Source: Nitrospirota bacterium (GTDB taxonomy: Bacteria > Nitrospirota > Nitrospiria > Nitrospirales > Nitrospiraceae). Taken from it: 8,793 nucleotides of DNA. Shown in pieces: positions 1 to 7,434 of the stretch. The notes beneath the pieces are model-generated. The model did no database searches and was not told the DNA's origin. It saw only the letters and a list, made by a program, of their open reading frames with translations. Position numbers and translations under genes: made by a program. The DNA is taken from contig SCVQ01000610.1 of the NCBI GenBank assembly GCA_004296865.1, positions 1 to 8,793 of the forward strand. Reading direction: 5' to 3'. Numbering within the stretch: position 1 is the stretch's first letter; each line of letters begins with the position of its first letter.

Positions 1-1100
1 CGGTCGAAGCTCTCCAACGCCTTCAACGTCGCATCCACATTCGTGCCCTTCGAATCATTCACGAAGGTCACTCCCGCACGTTCCCGGACGATCTCCAGCG
101 CATGTTCGAGCCCGGGGAACGTCCGCAGCACACGCCGGGCCGCCTCGAGCGGGCACCCGCACAGGAGGCCGATCGTCAGAGACGCCATCGCATTGGCCAG
201 GTTGTGCCCGCCGGGGATCCGAATTTCCTCTCTTCGACAGACCGCATCGATCCGTCCCCCCACCGCCACCATCACGCGATCGCCGTCGAGGTAGGCGCCG
301 GCCTCGACCGGCTTCGTCCGGCTGAACCCCAACACCCTGGCGTGCAGACCCCGATCCAACTCCGCAACCCGCTCGTCGTCCCGGTTCAAGAGGGCGAAGT
401 CCTCGGCGGTCTGGTTTTCAAAAATCCTGGCCTTTGTCGCCACATAATCTTGGAGGGATTCATACCGGTCCATGTGGTCCGTCGACACGTTCAAGACCGC
501 CGCCACCCAGGGATGAAACCGCTCGATCGTCTCGAGCTGAAAGCTGGAAACCTCCGCCACGACGTAGTCGTAGGGCCCCTTGGCGTCTCCCCGGCCTTGG
601 CTCTTCCATTGATGGGAGGCCAACGCCGCCTCGCAGAGCGGCGTGCCGAGATTGCCCCCCACAAACACCCGCTTCCCGCTCTCTGCCAGGAGCAGGCCCA
701 CCAGCGTCACCGTCGTGCTCTTGCCGTTGGTCCCGGTGATGGCCAGGACCGGAGCCGTCAGAAACCAAGACGCCAGTTCCAACTCTCCGATCACCCGGCC
801 CCCACGGCGGCGAACCGCCTGCAGCGCCGCCATCCGGTAGGGAACCCCCGGACTGATCACCACCAGTTCGGCCCCTTCCAGCGCCGACTCATAGCCACGC
901 CCCACCATCACGGTCAGGGCCCGTCGGTCCAATTGGGACAGCACCGTGGCCACATCCGCATCCTCTTTCGCGTCCGCCACCGTGACCTTGGCGCCGACCG
1001 CCTGCAGCAGCCGCGCCGCCGCCACTCCGCTTCTAGCCAATCCCACGACCGTCACTTTTTTGTCCTTGAGTTCGGTCAAGGCCCCTTCGCCGTCATTCAT
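1..1100 (-). CDS. murD: UDP-MurNAc-L-alanine:D-glutamate ligase MurD, 3' end outside window
   Basis: 366 codons are visible; about 80-90 C-terminal residues of the usual 440-450 are cut off. MurD adds D-Glu to UDP-MurNAc-L-Ala in the cytoplasm using ATP. Residues 14-27 hold the Rossmann-like [19 protein letters not shown] (83-87) follows; the P-loop is G123-TNGKSTT130; E183 in AEVSSFQLE and H209 in STDHMDRY are the expected metal/ATP ligands; K223 in ATKARIFEN is the expected carbamylated lysine; N300 in GGHNLANA and K351 in NDSKGTNV match E. coli N271 and K319. The position of E. coli Arg302 is Ala334 (HALE instead of HRxE). The chosen ATG follows weak upstream sequence; a TTG seven codons in is an alternative. 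The frame has no stops to the window edge. Confidence 0.96.
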   Translation of the reverse strand, partial: MNDGEGALTELKDKKVTVVGLARSGVAAARLLQAVGAKVTVADAKEDADVATVLSQLDRRALTVMVGRGYESALEGAELVVISPGVPYRMAALQAVRRRGGRVIGELELASWFLTAPVLAITGTNGKSTTVTLVGLLLAESGKRVFVGGNLGTPLCEAALASHQWKSQGRGDAKGPYDYVVAEVSSFQLETIERFHPWVAAVLNVSTDHMDRYESLQDYVATKARIFENQTAEDFALLNRDDERVAELDRGLHARVLGFSRTKPVEAGAYLDGDRVMVAVGGRIDAVCRREEIRIPGGHNLANAMASLTIGLLCGCPLEAARRVLRTFPGLEHALEIVRERAGVTFVNDSKGTNVDATLKALESFD

Positions 1101-1162
1101 CGCTCACTGGTCCATTGCCCGTGACGGGTGACGCGTGACGGGCCAGTGGTCCTATACCTCAT
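1097..1162 (-). CDS. Possible 21-codon leader ORF overlapping the murD start
   Basis: An ATG at 1162 sits six bases after a good GGGAG site (1173-1169) and opens a 21-codon frame beginning [10 protein letters not shown] and ending WTSER. Its TGA overlaps the murD ATG as ATGA, the same overlap used at four other junctions of this cluster. murD has no clear ribosome site of its own, so ribosomes could load at GGGAG and be passed on to murD. Against it: the frame reads through the heptamer repeat, the peptide is basic and unlike any family I know, and it is very short. Translation is inference. Confidence 0.27.
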   Translation of the reverse strand: MRYRTTGPSRVTRHGQWTSER

Positions 1163-1196
1163 CTCTGGCTCCCACTCGTCACCTGTCACTCGTCAC
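1121..1196. repeat. Heptamer-built inverted repeat between mraY and murD
   Basis: Arm one (1121-1140) is three tandem heptamers of the type GTGACGN; arm two (1177-1196) is the same unit in reverse complement, CGTCACC/TGTCACT style. The arms match at 17 of 20 positions with a 36-base spacer, and the second arm reaches the last base of the mraY stop codon. The structure looks like a REP-like dispersed intergenic element. No T run follows on the transcript, so a terminator is unlikely, and murD continues the operon. Whether copies exist elsewhere in the genome cannot be seen from here. Confidence 0.6.
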
Positions 1197-2272
1197 TATC
1201 TCAACTTCAACGTGCTCAGACTCAGCAGCGCCAACAAGATCGCAATGATCCACAGACGCACCACCACTTTGGGTTCTTCCCATCCCTTCATCTCAAAGTG
1301 ATGGTGGATGGGGGCCATCAAAAAGATCCGCTTCCCGCGCGACTTGAAAGACGCCACCTGGAAGATGACCGAAATGGCCTCGATCACAAAAACGCCTCCC
1401 ACCAGGAGCAACAACAGTTCGTGCTTGCTCACGACCGCCACGGTCCCCAGGGCCGCGCCGAGCGGAAGCGAGCCCACATCGCCCATGAAGACGGAGGCCG
1501 GGTACGTATTGAACCAGAGGAACCCCAGGCTGGCCCCGAAAATCGTGGCGGTAAACACGGCCAATTCCCCCGCCCCTTCGATATAGGGGATCAGCAGGTA
1601 GTCGGACGTCACCCGATTGCCGACCACATAAGCCACGATCGTATAGGCCATTGACGCGATCATCACCGGCCCCACCGCCAGGCCGTCGAGCCCGTCGGTC
1701 AGATTGACCGCATTGGAACTCCCGACGATCACGAGGATCGCAAAGGGGATGTAAAAAAGCCCGAGGTCCGGCGTGAAATTTTTGAAGAAGGGGACGCTGA
1801 GTTGCGTGGAGTAGCCCGGCGTGAAATAAAAGAACAGGCCGATGCCGAAGGCCACGAGGCCTTGGGCGAGGAACTTTTGCGAAGCCGACAGCCCTTTCGA
1901 CTTGCCCCCGACGAACTTCAGATAGTCGTCGAAAAACCCGACGAGCCCGAACCCGACGGTCGCGAAGACCACCAGCCACACGTACCGGTTCGTCACATCC
2001 GCCCAGAGCAACGTGGAGAGGACGACCGCAAAGACGATCAGCAGCCCTCCCATCGTGGGGGTCCCGGTCTTGGCGAGGTGGCGACTGGGCCCGTCCTCCC
2101 TGACATGCTGACCCATCCGCATCGCTTGCAGTTTGCGGATCAACGGCGGCGTCAAGATGAAGGCCAGGAGAAAGGCCGTCACCGCCGCATAGATGATCCG
2201 AAAACTGAGATAGCGAAAGATATTCAGAAAGGAGAACTCGGTGTGCAGCGGGTAGAGCCAGAGGTAGAGCAT
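1196..2272 (-). CDS. mraY: Phospho-N-acetylmuramoyl-pentapeptide transferase MraY
   Basis: 358 residues against 360 in E. coli. MraY is a polytopic inner-membrane enzyme that transfers phospho-MurNAc-pentapeptide from UDP to undecaprenyl phosphate, making lipid I. The protein is almost wholly hydrophobic segments with loops carrying the family signatures: [13 protein letters not shown] (64-76), FFDDYLK with the Mg-site aspartates D115/D116, N190-LTDGLDGLA199, [10 protein letters not shown] with D265, and the triple histidine APIHHHFE (H323-H325). The start aligns with the E. coli N-terminus, but no clear Shine-Dalgarno is seen upstream, so translation may depend on coupling to murF or to the small frame between them. 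Ends with TAG, which abuts the inverted repeat in the mraY-murD gap. Confidence 0.98.
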   Translation of the reverse strand: MLYLWLYPLHTEFSFLNIFRYLSFRIIYAAVTAFLLAFILTPPLIRKLQAMRMGQHVREDGPSRHLAKTGTPTMGGLLIVFAVVLSTLLWADVTNRYVWLVVFATVGFGLVGFFDDYLKFVGGKSKGLSASQKFLAQGLVAFGIGLFFYFTPGYSTQLSVPFFKNFTPDLGLFYIPFAILVIVGSSNAVNLTDGLDGLAVGPVMIASMAYTIVAYVVGNRVTSDYLLIPYIEGAGELAVFTATIFGASLGFLWFNTYPASVFMGDVGSLPLGAALGTVAVVSKHELLLLLVGGVFVIEAISVIFQVASFKSRGKRIFLMAPIHHHFEMKGWEEPKVVVRLWIIAILLALLSLSTLKLR

Positions 2273-2275
2273 CGG

Positions 2276-2362
2276 TCAGTTCACCCATCCCGTTGAAAAG
2301 CGATGATCGAAGAACGAGGACTGCTGAACGGCGGAACCCATCGTCTCTGCGACAGCGTTCAT
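2276..2362 (-). CDS. Possible 28-codon coupling ORF between murF and mraY
   Basis: An ATG overlaps the murF stop as ATGA and opens a 28-codon frame that fills the whole murF-mraY gap. It stops with TGA three bases before the mraY ATG. GAAGG lies seven bases upstream of its start, at the end of murF. The peptide begins MNAVAETMGSAVQQ and ends TGWVN; I recognise no domain and no membrane segment. Every upstream junction in this cluster is an overlap of the same style, and mraY itself has no visible Shine-Dalgarno, so this frame could hand ribosomes from murF to mraY. At this length an open frame can also arise by chance, so translation is unproven. Confidence 0.3.
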   Translation of the reverse strand: MNAVAETMGSAVQQSSFFDHRFSTGWVN

Positions 2363-2370
2363 CGTTCAGC
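2323..2370. repeat. Inverted repeat at the murF stop codon
   Basis: Eight-base perfect arms, GCTGAACG (2323-2330) and CGTTCAGC (2363-2370), are separated by 32 bases. In the transcript the upstream arm covers the last murF codons just before and into the stop. No T tract follows, so this is not a standard intrinsic terminator. It could be a stem that shapes the start of the short ORF here, or coincidence. Confidence 0.35.
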
Positions 2371-3873
2371 CTTCATCAATCGTTCGATGACCCGTTCCAT
2401 CTGCATGCCGCGAGACGCCTTGACCAGCACCACGTCGCCCGCCTGCACGAAGTCCTTCAGCAGCTCACCGGCGGCGAGCGAATCCGGCGCTTCTCTGATC
2501 CGCTCGGGCGCCATCCCGGCTTTCCGCGCCCCTTCCGCCAGATCCCGCCCCAAGGTTCCGCAGGCAACCAGATGGGCGACCCCTTGACCGGCCAGATAGG
2601 CGCCGACCTCCCGATGGAAGGCCCGAGCCTCAGGCCCCAGCTCCAGCATATCGCCCAACACCGCGATCGACCGCCCCCCCGCGGCCAATTCGGCCAAGAG
2701 CGTGATGGCGGCCTTCATGGAAGCCGGATTCGCATTGTAACAGTCGTTGATGATCCGCAGCCCTTTCCAGACCTTCACCTGCGACCGCATCGCCGCCGGC
2801 TTGAACCGGCCCAGGCCACGGGCGATGGCCGCGCCGCTCAGGCCGAGGGCATGACCCACCGCCGCCGCCGCCAGGGCATTGGAGAGGTTGTGCGCTCCGT
2901 GCGCCGGCAACAGCACGCGCGTGCCTCGCGCCCGGTCGGGCAGCATCAATTGGAACGTCTGTCCGCGAGGGTCCGGCGCAACATCCTGAGCCCGTACCTG
3001 CGCGCCAGCGGCGAGACCGAAGGACAGCACCCGGCAGCGGGCCCGTGCAGCCAGATAGCCGAAGTAGGCGTCGTCGGCATTCAGCACGGCCGCGCCGTCT
3101 TCCGGCAGCAGGTCCAGCAACTCCCCCTTCGCCTGGGCGGAGACCTCCAGGCTGCCGAAAAACTCCAGGTGGTCCGGCCCGATGTTGGTGATCAGCCCGA
3201 TGGTCGGCTTCGCAATCTCGCAGAGACGGGTGGTCTGCCCCTTGCGATCCACCCCCATCTCCACCACCGCCGCATCATGGCGTGAGGTCAGTCGAAACAA
3301 GGTCTGAGGCACCCCGATGCGATTGTTCAGGTTCCCCTCGGTTTTCAGCACGGTCCCGCGCTCCGCCAGCACCAAGGCCACCATCTCCTTCGTCGTCGTC
3401 TTGCCGTTGCTCCCGGTCACCGCCACGAGCGGGATGCGGAACCGGCTCCGGTAATGCGCCGCCAGCTGCTGAAAAGCCAGCAGCGAATCCGGCACCAGCA
3501 GCAGGAGCATGTTCGCCGGAGCTTTCGGCCCGCGAGAGCGCCCGCCCGGGATTGGACTCGTCGGACGCGGGACGCTCTCCCAGCTTCCCGCCTGCACGAT
3601 GGCACCCACTGCGCCGAGCCTGAACGCGGCGTCCACAAACCGGTGCCCGTCAAACCGCTCGCCTGCGAGCGCGACAAACAAGTCCCCGCGACGCACCGCC
3701 CGCGAATCGGTACAGAGTCGCCGGATCCCTCCCCGTTGCGCACGAGACACGTCGCCCGACACCAGACGCGCGCCGGTGACTTCCATGACTTCCTCGACGG
3801 TAAAAAGCGGCATCTCATCACCCATTTCGCCGGCCTGCGCGCGAGGCCGGACTGGCGCCATTAGCGTCGGCAT
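2359..3873 (-). CDS. murF: UDP-MurNAc-tripeptide:D-Ala-D-Ala ligase MurF
   Basis: 504 residues from the first ATG. MurF attaches the D-Ala-D-Ala dipeptide to UDP-MurNAc-tripeptide in the cytoplasm. Motifs: TDSRAVRRGDLFVALAGERFDGH (UDP/N-terminal domain, about 55-77), P-loop G154-SNGKTT160, TEGNLNNRIGVP, GPDHLEFFG, AHGAHNLSNALAAAA, NDCYNANPASM (377-387), LGDMLELG and VKASRGMQME. The start is uncertain: ATG at 3873 overlaps murE by 13 bases; ATG at 3861 gives a neat TAATG junction; ATG at 3813 (Met21) aligns best with where the family usually begins. None has a convincing ribosome site. Residues about 97-121 are a Pro/Arg/Gly-rich insertion in the N-terminal domain compared with E. coli MurF. 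The product identity is firm; only the first 20 residues are in doubt. Confidence 0.95.
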   Translation of the reverse strand: MPTLMAPVRPRAQAGEMGDEMPLFTVEEVMEVTGARLVSGDVSRAQRGGIRRLCTDSRAVRRGDLFVALAGERFDGHRFVDAAFRLGAVGAIVQAGSWESVPRPTSPIPGGRSRGPKAPANMLLLLVPDSLLAFQQLAAHYRSRFRIPLVAVTGSNGKTTTKEMVALVLAERGTVLKTEGNLNNRIGVPQTLFRLTSRHDAAVVEMGVDRKGQTTRLCEIAKPTIGLITNIGPDHLEFFGSLEVSAQAKGELLDLLPEDGAAVLNADDAYFGYLAARARCRVLSFGLAAGAQVRAQDVAPDPRGQTFQLMLPDRARGTRVLLPAHGAHNLSNALAAAAVGHALGLSGAAIARGLGRFKPAAMRSQVKVWKGLRIINDCYNANPASMKAAITLLAELAAGGRSIAVLGDMLELGPEARAFHREVGAYLAGQGVAHLVACGTLGRDLAEGARKAGMAPERIREAPDSLAAGELLKDFVQAGDVVLVKASRGMQMERVIERLMKAER

Positions 3874-5378
3874 CGGTCTATGGCGTCCCTCGCCACCTCG
3901 CGATCATCGAAATGGATGCGCTGGGCGCCGACGATCTGATAATCCTCGTGGCCCTTCCCCGCAATCAGGACCATGTCTCCCGGTTCAGCCGCTCGGATCG
4001 CCGCCTCGATGGCCAGGCGCCGATCGGGAATGATTTCGTACCGGCTCGACGCCCCGTTCGGACCGGACGTCCCGCGCAAGCCCGTTTCCACTTCCCCCAA
4101 AATCGCCATCGGGTCTTCGCTGCGGGGATTGTCCGACGTCGCGATCACCAGATCGCTCATCTGCGCCGCCACTCGCCCCATCTTCGGCCGCTTGCCGCGA
4201 TCGCGGTCGCCGCCGCAGCCGAAGACCGTGATGATGCGGCCGGTCTTGAGCGCCTGCGCGGCGGTCAACAGGCGGGCCAGGGCATCCTCCGTATGGGCAT
4301 AGTCTACCACCACGGTGAAGTCCTGCCCGGCTTCCACCCGCTCGAATCGTCCGGGCACGGCCACAACCGCCTGGAGGCCGGCCCGGATTTGCTCCGGCGA
4401 AAGCCGTTCGTGCAGCCCAACCCCGATGGCCGCCAGCATGTTGTAGACATTGTGCTCCCCGACCAATCGGCTTTCCACCGGGAACCGCCCGCCCGGCGTC
4501 GCAGCCGTAAAACTCGTGCCGGCCAGCGAGAGGCGGACGTCCTCGGCCCGGATGTCGGACGGCCGCTTGATGGAATAGGTCCAGACCGGAACACGGCAGG
4601 CCTTGCACACGCGCTCCCCGCGCTCATCGTCCACGTTCACGATCGCGCGCTTGGGACGCGGCTTGAGCGCGACCGAGGCGAGGCCCGTGAACAGGCGCAG
4701 CTTGGCTTGGAAGTACTGCTCCAGGTCCGTATGGAAGTCCAAATGATCTTGCGTCAGGTTCGTAAAGACCGCCGCATCAAATTCGCAGCCGGCGGTGCGA
4801 TCCAACGCCAACGCGTGGGAGGAGACCTCCATGACCGCGGCATCCAGTCCGGCCGCCACCATGCGGGCCAGGAGCGCCTGGAGTTCGACCGCCCCCGGCG
4901 TCGTGTGGGACGCGGCCAGCCGCTCCGCTCCGATGTGATAGGCCACCGTGCCGATGAGCCCCACCTTCTTCCCGCCCGCCTCTAGGACTCCCCTGCACAA
5001 ATAGGTGATGGTGGTCTTTCCGTTCGTCCCGGTGACCCCGATCATGCTGAGGCGTGAAGACGGCTCCTGGTGGAAGCGACTCGCCAAGAGGCCCAAGGCG
5101 CGTCGCGAATCGTCCACGCGCACGATTGGCACGGCCTTTTCGCCCGTGACGGTCCCGATCGTGGCGGCGACCCGCTCCTGCACCACGAGCGCGGAGGCTC
5201 CCGCGGCCACGGCCTGTCGCAGGAACGCATGGCCGTCGGCGCGCTCCCCCTTGACCGCCACAAACAAACTGCCGGACTTCACCGCACGCGAATCGTCGGT
5301 CAACCCAGTGATCTCGACCCCCAGCGATCCCTCCCGCTCCACCACCGGCAGCGGCGCAATGAGCTCGGCCAACGTCAT
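3861..5378 (-). CDS. murE: UDP-MurNAc-L-Ala-D-Glu:meso-2,6-diaminopimelate ligase MurE
   Basis: 505 residues. This cytoplasmic ATP-dependent ligase adds the third stem residue to UDP-MurNAc-L-Ala-D-Glu. Domain 1 (about 1-105) holds the UDP-binding TDDSRAVKSGSLFVAVKG. The ATP P-loop is G114-VTGTNGKTT123. HTTPGAVELQ and EVSSHAL follow, and K226 in QAKLRLF is the expected carbamylated lysine. The C-terminal domain begins near PGRFERV and contains FGCGGDRDRGKRPKM and D416-N-P-R419, the signature that binds meso-DAP instead of lysine. AGKGHEDYQ closes the family motifs. The ATG overlaps the ftsI stop (ATGA) with GGGAG ten bases upstream; the stop is TAA at 3863-3861 and touches or overlaps murF. 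C258 and C261 form a CxxC pair of no known meaning. Confidence 0.97.
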   Translation of the reverse strand: MTLAELIAPLPVVEREGSLGVEITGLTDDSRAVKSGSLFVAVKGERADGHAFLRQAVAAGASALVVQERVAATIGTVTGEKAVPIVRVDDSRRALGLLASRFHQEPSSRLSMIGVTGTNGKTTITYLCRGVLEAGGKKVGLIGTVAYHIGAERLAASHTTPGAVELQALLARMVAAGLDAAVMEVSSHALALDRTAGCEFDAAVFTNLTQDHLDFHTDLEQYFQAKLRLFTGLASVALKPRPKRAIVNVDDERGERVCKACRVPVWTYSIKRPSDIRAEDVRLSLAGTSFTAATPGGRFPVESRLVGEHNVYNMLAAIGVGLHERLSPEQIRAGLQAVVAVPGRFERVEAGQDFTVVVDYAHTEDALARLLTAAQALKTGRIITVFGCGGDRDRGKRPKMGRVAAQMSDLVIATSDNPRSEDPMAILGEVETGLRGTSGPNGASSRYEIIPDRRLAIEAAIRAAEPGDMVLIAGKGHEDYQIVGAQRIHFDDREVARDAIDRCRR

Positions 5379-7105
5379 GGCGTGGGGTCTCCCACCATGG
5401 CCAGAGCCAGCTTGACCGGCGCCTGGGAGGAGACGCCCAGGTACGGCAGCGCCTGCTCGGCGATCCGCCTGAAAACCGGCGCCGCAATCACCCCGCCCCA
5501 GGCTTCAGCATGCGGCTCGTCGATGATCACCACGATCGCCAGCCGAGGGTTCTCAGCCGGCACGAACCCCGTAAAGGACCCCACAAAGAGCGTGGAGGAA
5601 TAGGCTCCGGTCTGCGGATCGATCTTCTGCGCGGTCCCGGTTTTCCCTGCCACTCGATACCCCGGCACCGCGGCTTTGGCCCCGGTTCCGTTCGTCACGA
5701 CTCCCTCCAAGATTCCCGTCAGTGTCTTGGCCGTCTCGGCTGAAATCGGACGCCGACGGACTTGCGGGTTGTTCTGCGCCGCCACCTGTCCCTTTCCATC
5801 GCGCACGTCCGACACCACATAGGGCTTCATCAACCACCCGCCGTTGGCCACGGCTGAGACGGCCGTCACCAGTTGCAACGCCGTCACCCCGATCTCCTGG
5901 CCGATGGCCATGGAGGCCAGCGACCGACGGCCCCAGTTCTTCGGCTCCTTGACCAACCCGGCCGCCTCACCCGGCAGGTCGATTTCACTTTTTTCTCCAA
6001 AACCGAAGGCCCTGATGTAGCGATAGACCCGCTCTTCGCCCAACGCCATGGCGGTTTTTGCCGCCCCGATGTTGCTGGACTTTTGGATCACCTGGGAAAA
6101 CGTGATCCAGCCGGACTTCTCATGGTCGTGGATGACCGTGCCGGCCACCGTCATCTGGCCGTTCTCTCCATGGATCAGCGTCCCCGGCTCCATCACCTTT
6201 TCCTCAAGCGCGGCGGCCGCGATAAAGACCTTCATGGTGGAGCCGGGCTCATAGGCGTCGGTGAGCGCGCGGTTTCGCCAGCGGTCCGGGGACACCGCAC
6301 GCACGGCATTCGGGTCGAACTTGGGGCTGATGGCCAAGGCCAGGATCGCACCGGTCCGCGGCTCCATGACGACGGCCACCCCTCCCTTCGCCCGCGTCGT
6401 GGCCACCGCCTCATCCAATTCCTTCTCCGCGATGTACTGGATCACTTCATCGATCGTGAGGGTGACGTTGTGCCCGGCCGAGGGCGCCTGCTCGTTGAGC
6501 CCCTTGGGGAACACCGTACGTCCCAGGGCGTCCCGCTGCAGCACCACCAGTTGCTTCTCGCCGTGGAGGTACGACTCGTACCGGCGCTCGATGCCCTCCA
6601 ACCCTTGCCCGTCCATCCCCGCAAAGCCCAGCACGTGGGCCAACAGCGGTCCCTTCGGGTAGAAACGACGCCCCTCCATGACCGTGCCGATCCCCTCTAG
6701 CGACAAGCTCTCCAGGCTTCGCCCCTGTTCGGGGTCCAGCTTGCGCGCAATCCAGACGAAACTCCGCTCCTGCCTGAGCTTCCGTTCGATCTCGTCGGCC
6801 CGGACGTGAAGCACGCGGGCGAGGTCACGCGCCACGCCCGAAGGGTTCTCGAGCGACGTCGGCACACCGAACACCGACGGCACATCCATATTGATGGCCA
6901 AGACTTTGCCTTGCCGATCGTAGATCCCACCCCGGCCTCCCTCGACGGTGACGGTTTTCCGGTGCTGTCGATCCGCCCGCACCGTCAATTCGGCGGCCTG
7001 CAACACCTGCAGGGTAAAGAGCCGGCAGAGGACTCCCGCAAACCCCAGCATCAAGACGAACGCGACAACGATCCGGCGCAGGCGTTGCGGGTCTTTTGCC
7101 GTCAC
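5375..7105 (-). CDS. ftsI: Septal peptidoglycan transpeptidase FtsI (PBP3, class B PBP)
   Basis: 576 residues, close to the 588 of E. coli FtsI. The enzyme cross-links septal peptidoglycan in the periplasm as partner of FtsW. Residues 11-30 form the single N-terminal membrane anchor. RGGIYDRQGKVLA (58-70) begins the class B pedestal/dimerisation domain. The transpeptidase domain has all three active-site motifs: S289-T-M-K292 (nucleophile Ser289), S343-S-N345, and K488-T-G-T491. There is no PASTA domain; after the catalytic domain only about 25 residues remain. The start is GTG at 7105, overlapping the ftsL stop (GTGA) and preceded by GGGAGG. The end overlaps murE (ATGA). Position after ftsL favours FtsI over another class B PBP or SpoVD. 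Confidence 0.96.
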   Translation of the reverse strand: MTAKDPQRLRRIVVAFVLMLGFAGVLCRLFTLQVLQAAELTVRADRQHRKTVTVEGGRGGIYDRQGKVLAINMDVPSVFGVPTSLENPSGVARDLARVLHVRADEIERKLRQERSFVWIARKLDPEQGRSLESLSLEGIGTVMEGRRFYPKGPLLAHVLGFAGMDGQGLEGIERRYESYLHGEKQLVVLQRDALGRTVFPKGLNEQAPSAGHNVTLTIDEVIQYIAEKELDEAVATTRAKGGVAVVMEPRTGAILALAISPKFDPNAVRAVSPDRWRNRALTDAYEPGSTMKVFIAAAALEEKVMEPGTLIHGENGQMTVAGTVIHDHEKSGWITFSQVIQKSSNIGAAKTAMALGEERVYRYIRAFGFGEKSEIDLPGEAAGLVKEPKNWGRRSLASMAIGQEIGVTALQLVTAVSAVANGGWLMKPYVVSDVRDGKGQVAAQNNPQVRRRPISAETAKTLTGILEGVVTNGTGAKAAVPGYRVAGKTGTAQKIDPQTGAYSSTLFVGSFTGFVPAENPRLAIVVIIDEPHAEAWGGVIAAPVFRRIAEQALPYLGVSSQAPVKLALAMVGDPTP

Positions 7106-7434
7106 GGCATTCGTCCTCCCACCTCGCTCTTCGCCAAGCGCAACTCCGGCATGGGCGGCCCTGCATCGGCCGGCGCCGTCGGCTCAACCCGCACGAGCAC
7201 GACCTGCCCCTGCCGGGGCGGCATCATGCCCAATTGTTCCGTGGCGGCGCGTGCGATCCGCTCCGGCGCCGTCAAGGCGGACACTTTCACGCGCAGTTCG
7301 TCGCGCTCCCGCTGCAGCGCGACCTTTTTGGACTTCAACCGCTCGACGTGATACCCGACCCGCACGATATCGACCCGCTCCCACACATAGAGCAGCAGCA
7401 CGGCCATCACGGCTGCAAACACCACTGTTTTCAT
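7102..7434 (-). CDS. ftsL: Cell division protein FtsL
   Basis: 110 residues, the usual size for FtsL, a bitopic inner-membrane protein that bridges FtsB/FtsQ with the FtsW-FtsI septal synthase. Residues 3-17 are a hydrophobic segment (VVFAAVMAVLLLYVW). Residues about 24-55 are a heptad-rich, charged helix (ERLKSKKVALQRERDELRVKV) typical of the FtsL/DivIC coiled coil. It is followed by LTAPERIARAATEQLGM, the signature end of this family, and a Pro-rich periplasmic tail. Only two or three residues precede the membrane segment, unlike E. coli FtsL with its longer cytoplasmic tail. The start rests on a strong GGGAGG site. The identification combines topology, the family signature and position directly before ftsI. 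The stop overlaps ftsI by four bases (GTGA). Confidence 0.88.
   Translation of the reverse strand: MKTVVFAAVMAVLLLYVWERVDIVRVGYHVERLKSKKVALQRERDELRVKVSALTAPERIARAATEQLGMMPPRQGQVVLVRVEPTAPADAGPPMPELRLAKSEVGGRMP
7115..7120 (-). promoter_or_regulatory. Shine-Dalgarno site of ftsI
   Basis: GGGAGG lies nine bases before a GTG codon at 7105 and within the last ftsL codons. It supports the GTG start of ftsI. The nearby ATG at 7110 is out of frame and runs directly into a stop (it is the penultimate Met of FtsL). Confidence 0.65.

Noticed and set aside
102..1124. Plus-strand open frame of 340 codons opposite murD
   Set aside because: Low-complexity His/Arg/Pro product without family features; murD on the other strand has every catalytic motif.
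1121..1196. Intrinsic terminator between mraY and murD
   Set aside because: The inverted repeat has a long 36-base spacer and no T run on the transcript, and murD continues the cluster on the same strand.
1293..2288. Minus-strand 331-codon frame overlapping mraY in another frame
   Set aside because: mraY has all family motifs; the overlapping frame is Arg/Gly/Pro-rich noise starting from an ATG just upstream of mraY.
2293..3285. Plus-strand open frame of 330 codons opposite murF
   Set aside because: Composition is that of a mirror of GC-rich codons; no recognisable domain, and murF is clearly the real gene.
4596..4607. CxxC pair (C258, C261) in MurE as a metal site
   Set aside because: Only two cysteines in a variable loop, no other ligands nearby; too weak to claim binding.
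3912..4985. Plus-strand open frame of 357 codons opposite murE
   Set aside because: Arg/His/Gly-rich without motifs; explained by murE codon bias.
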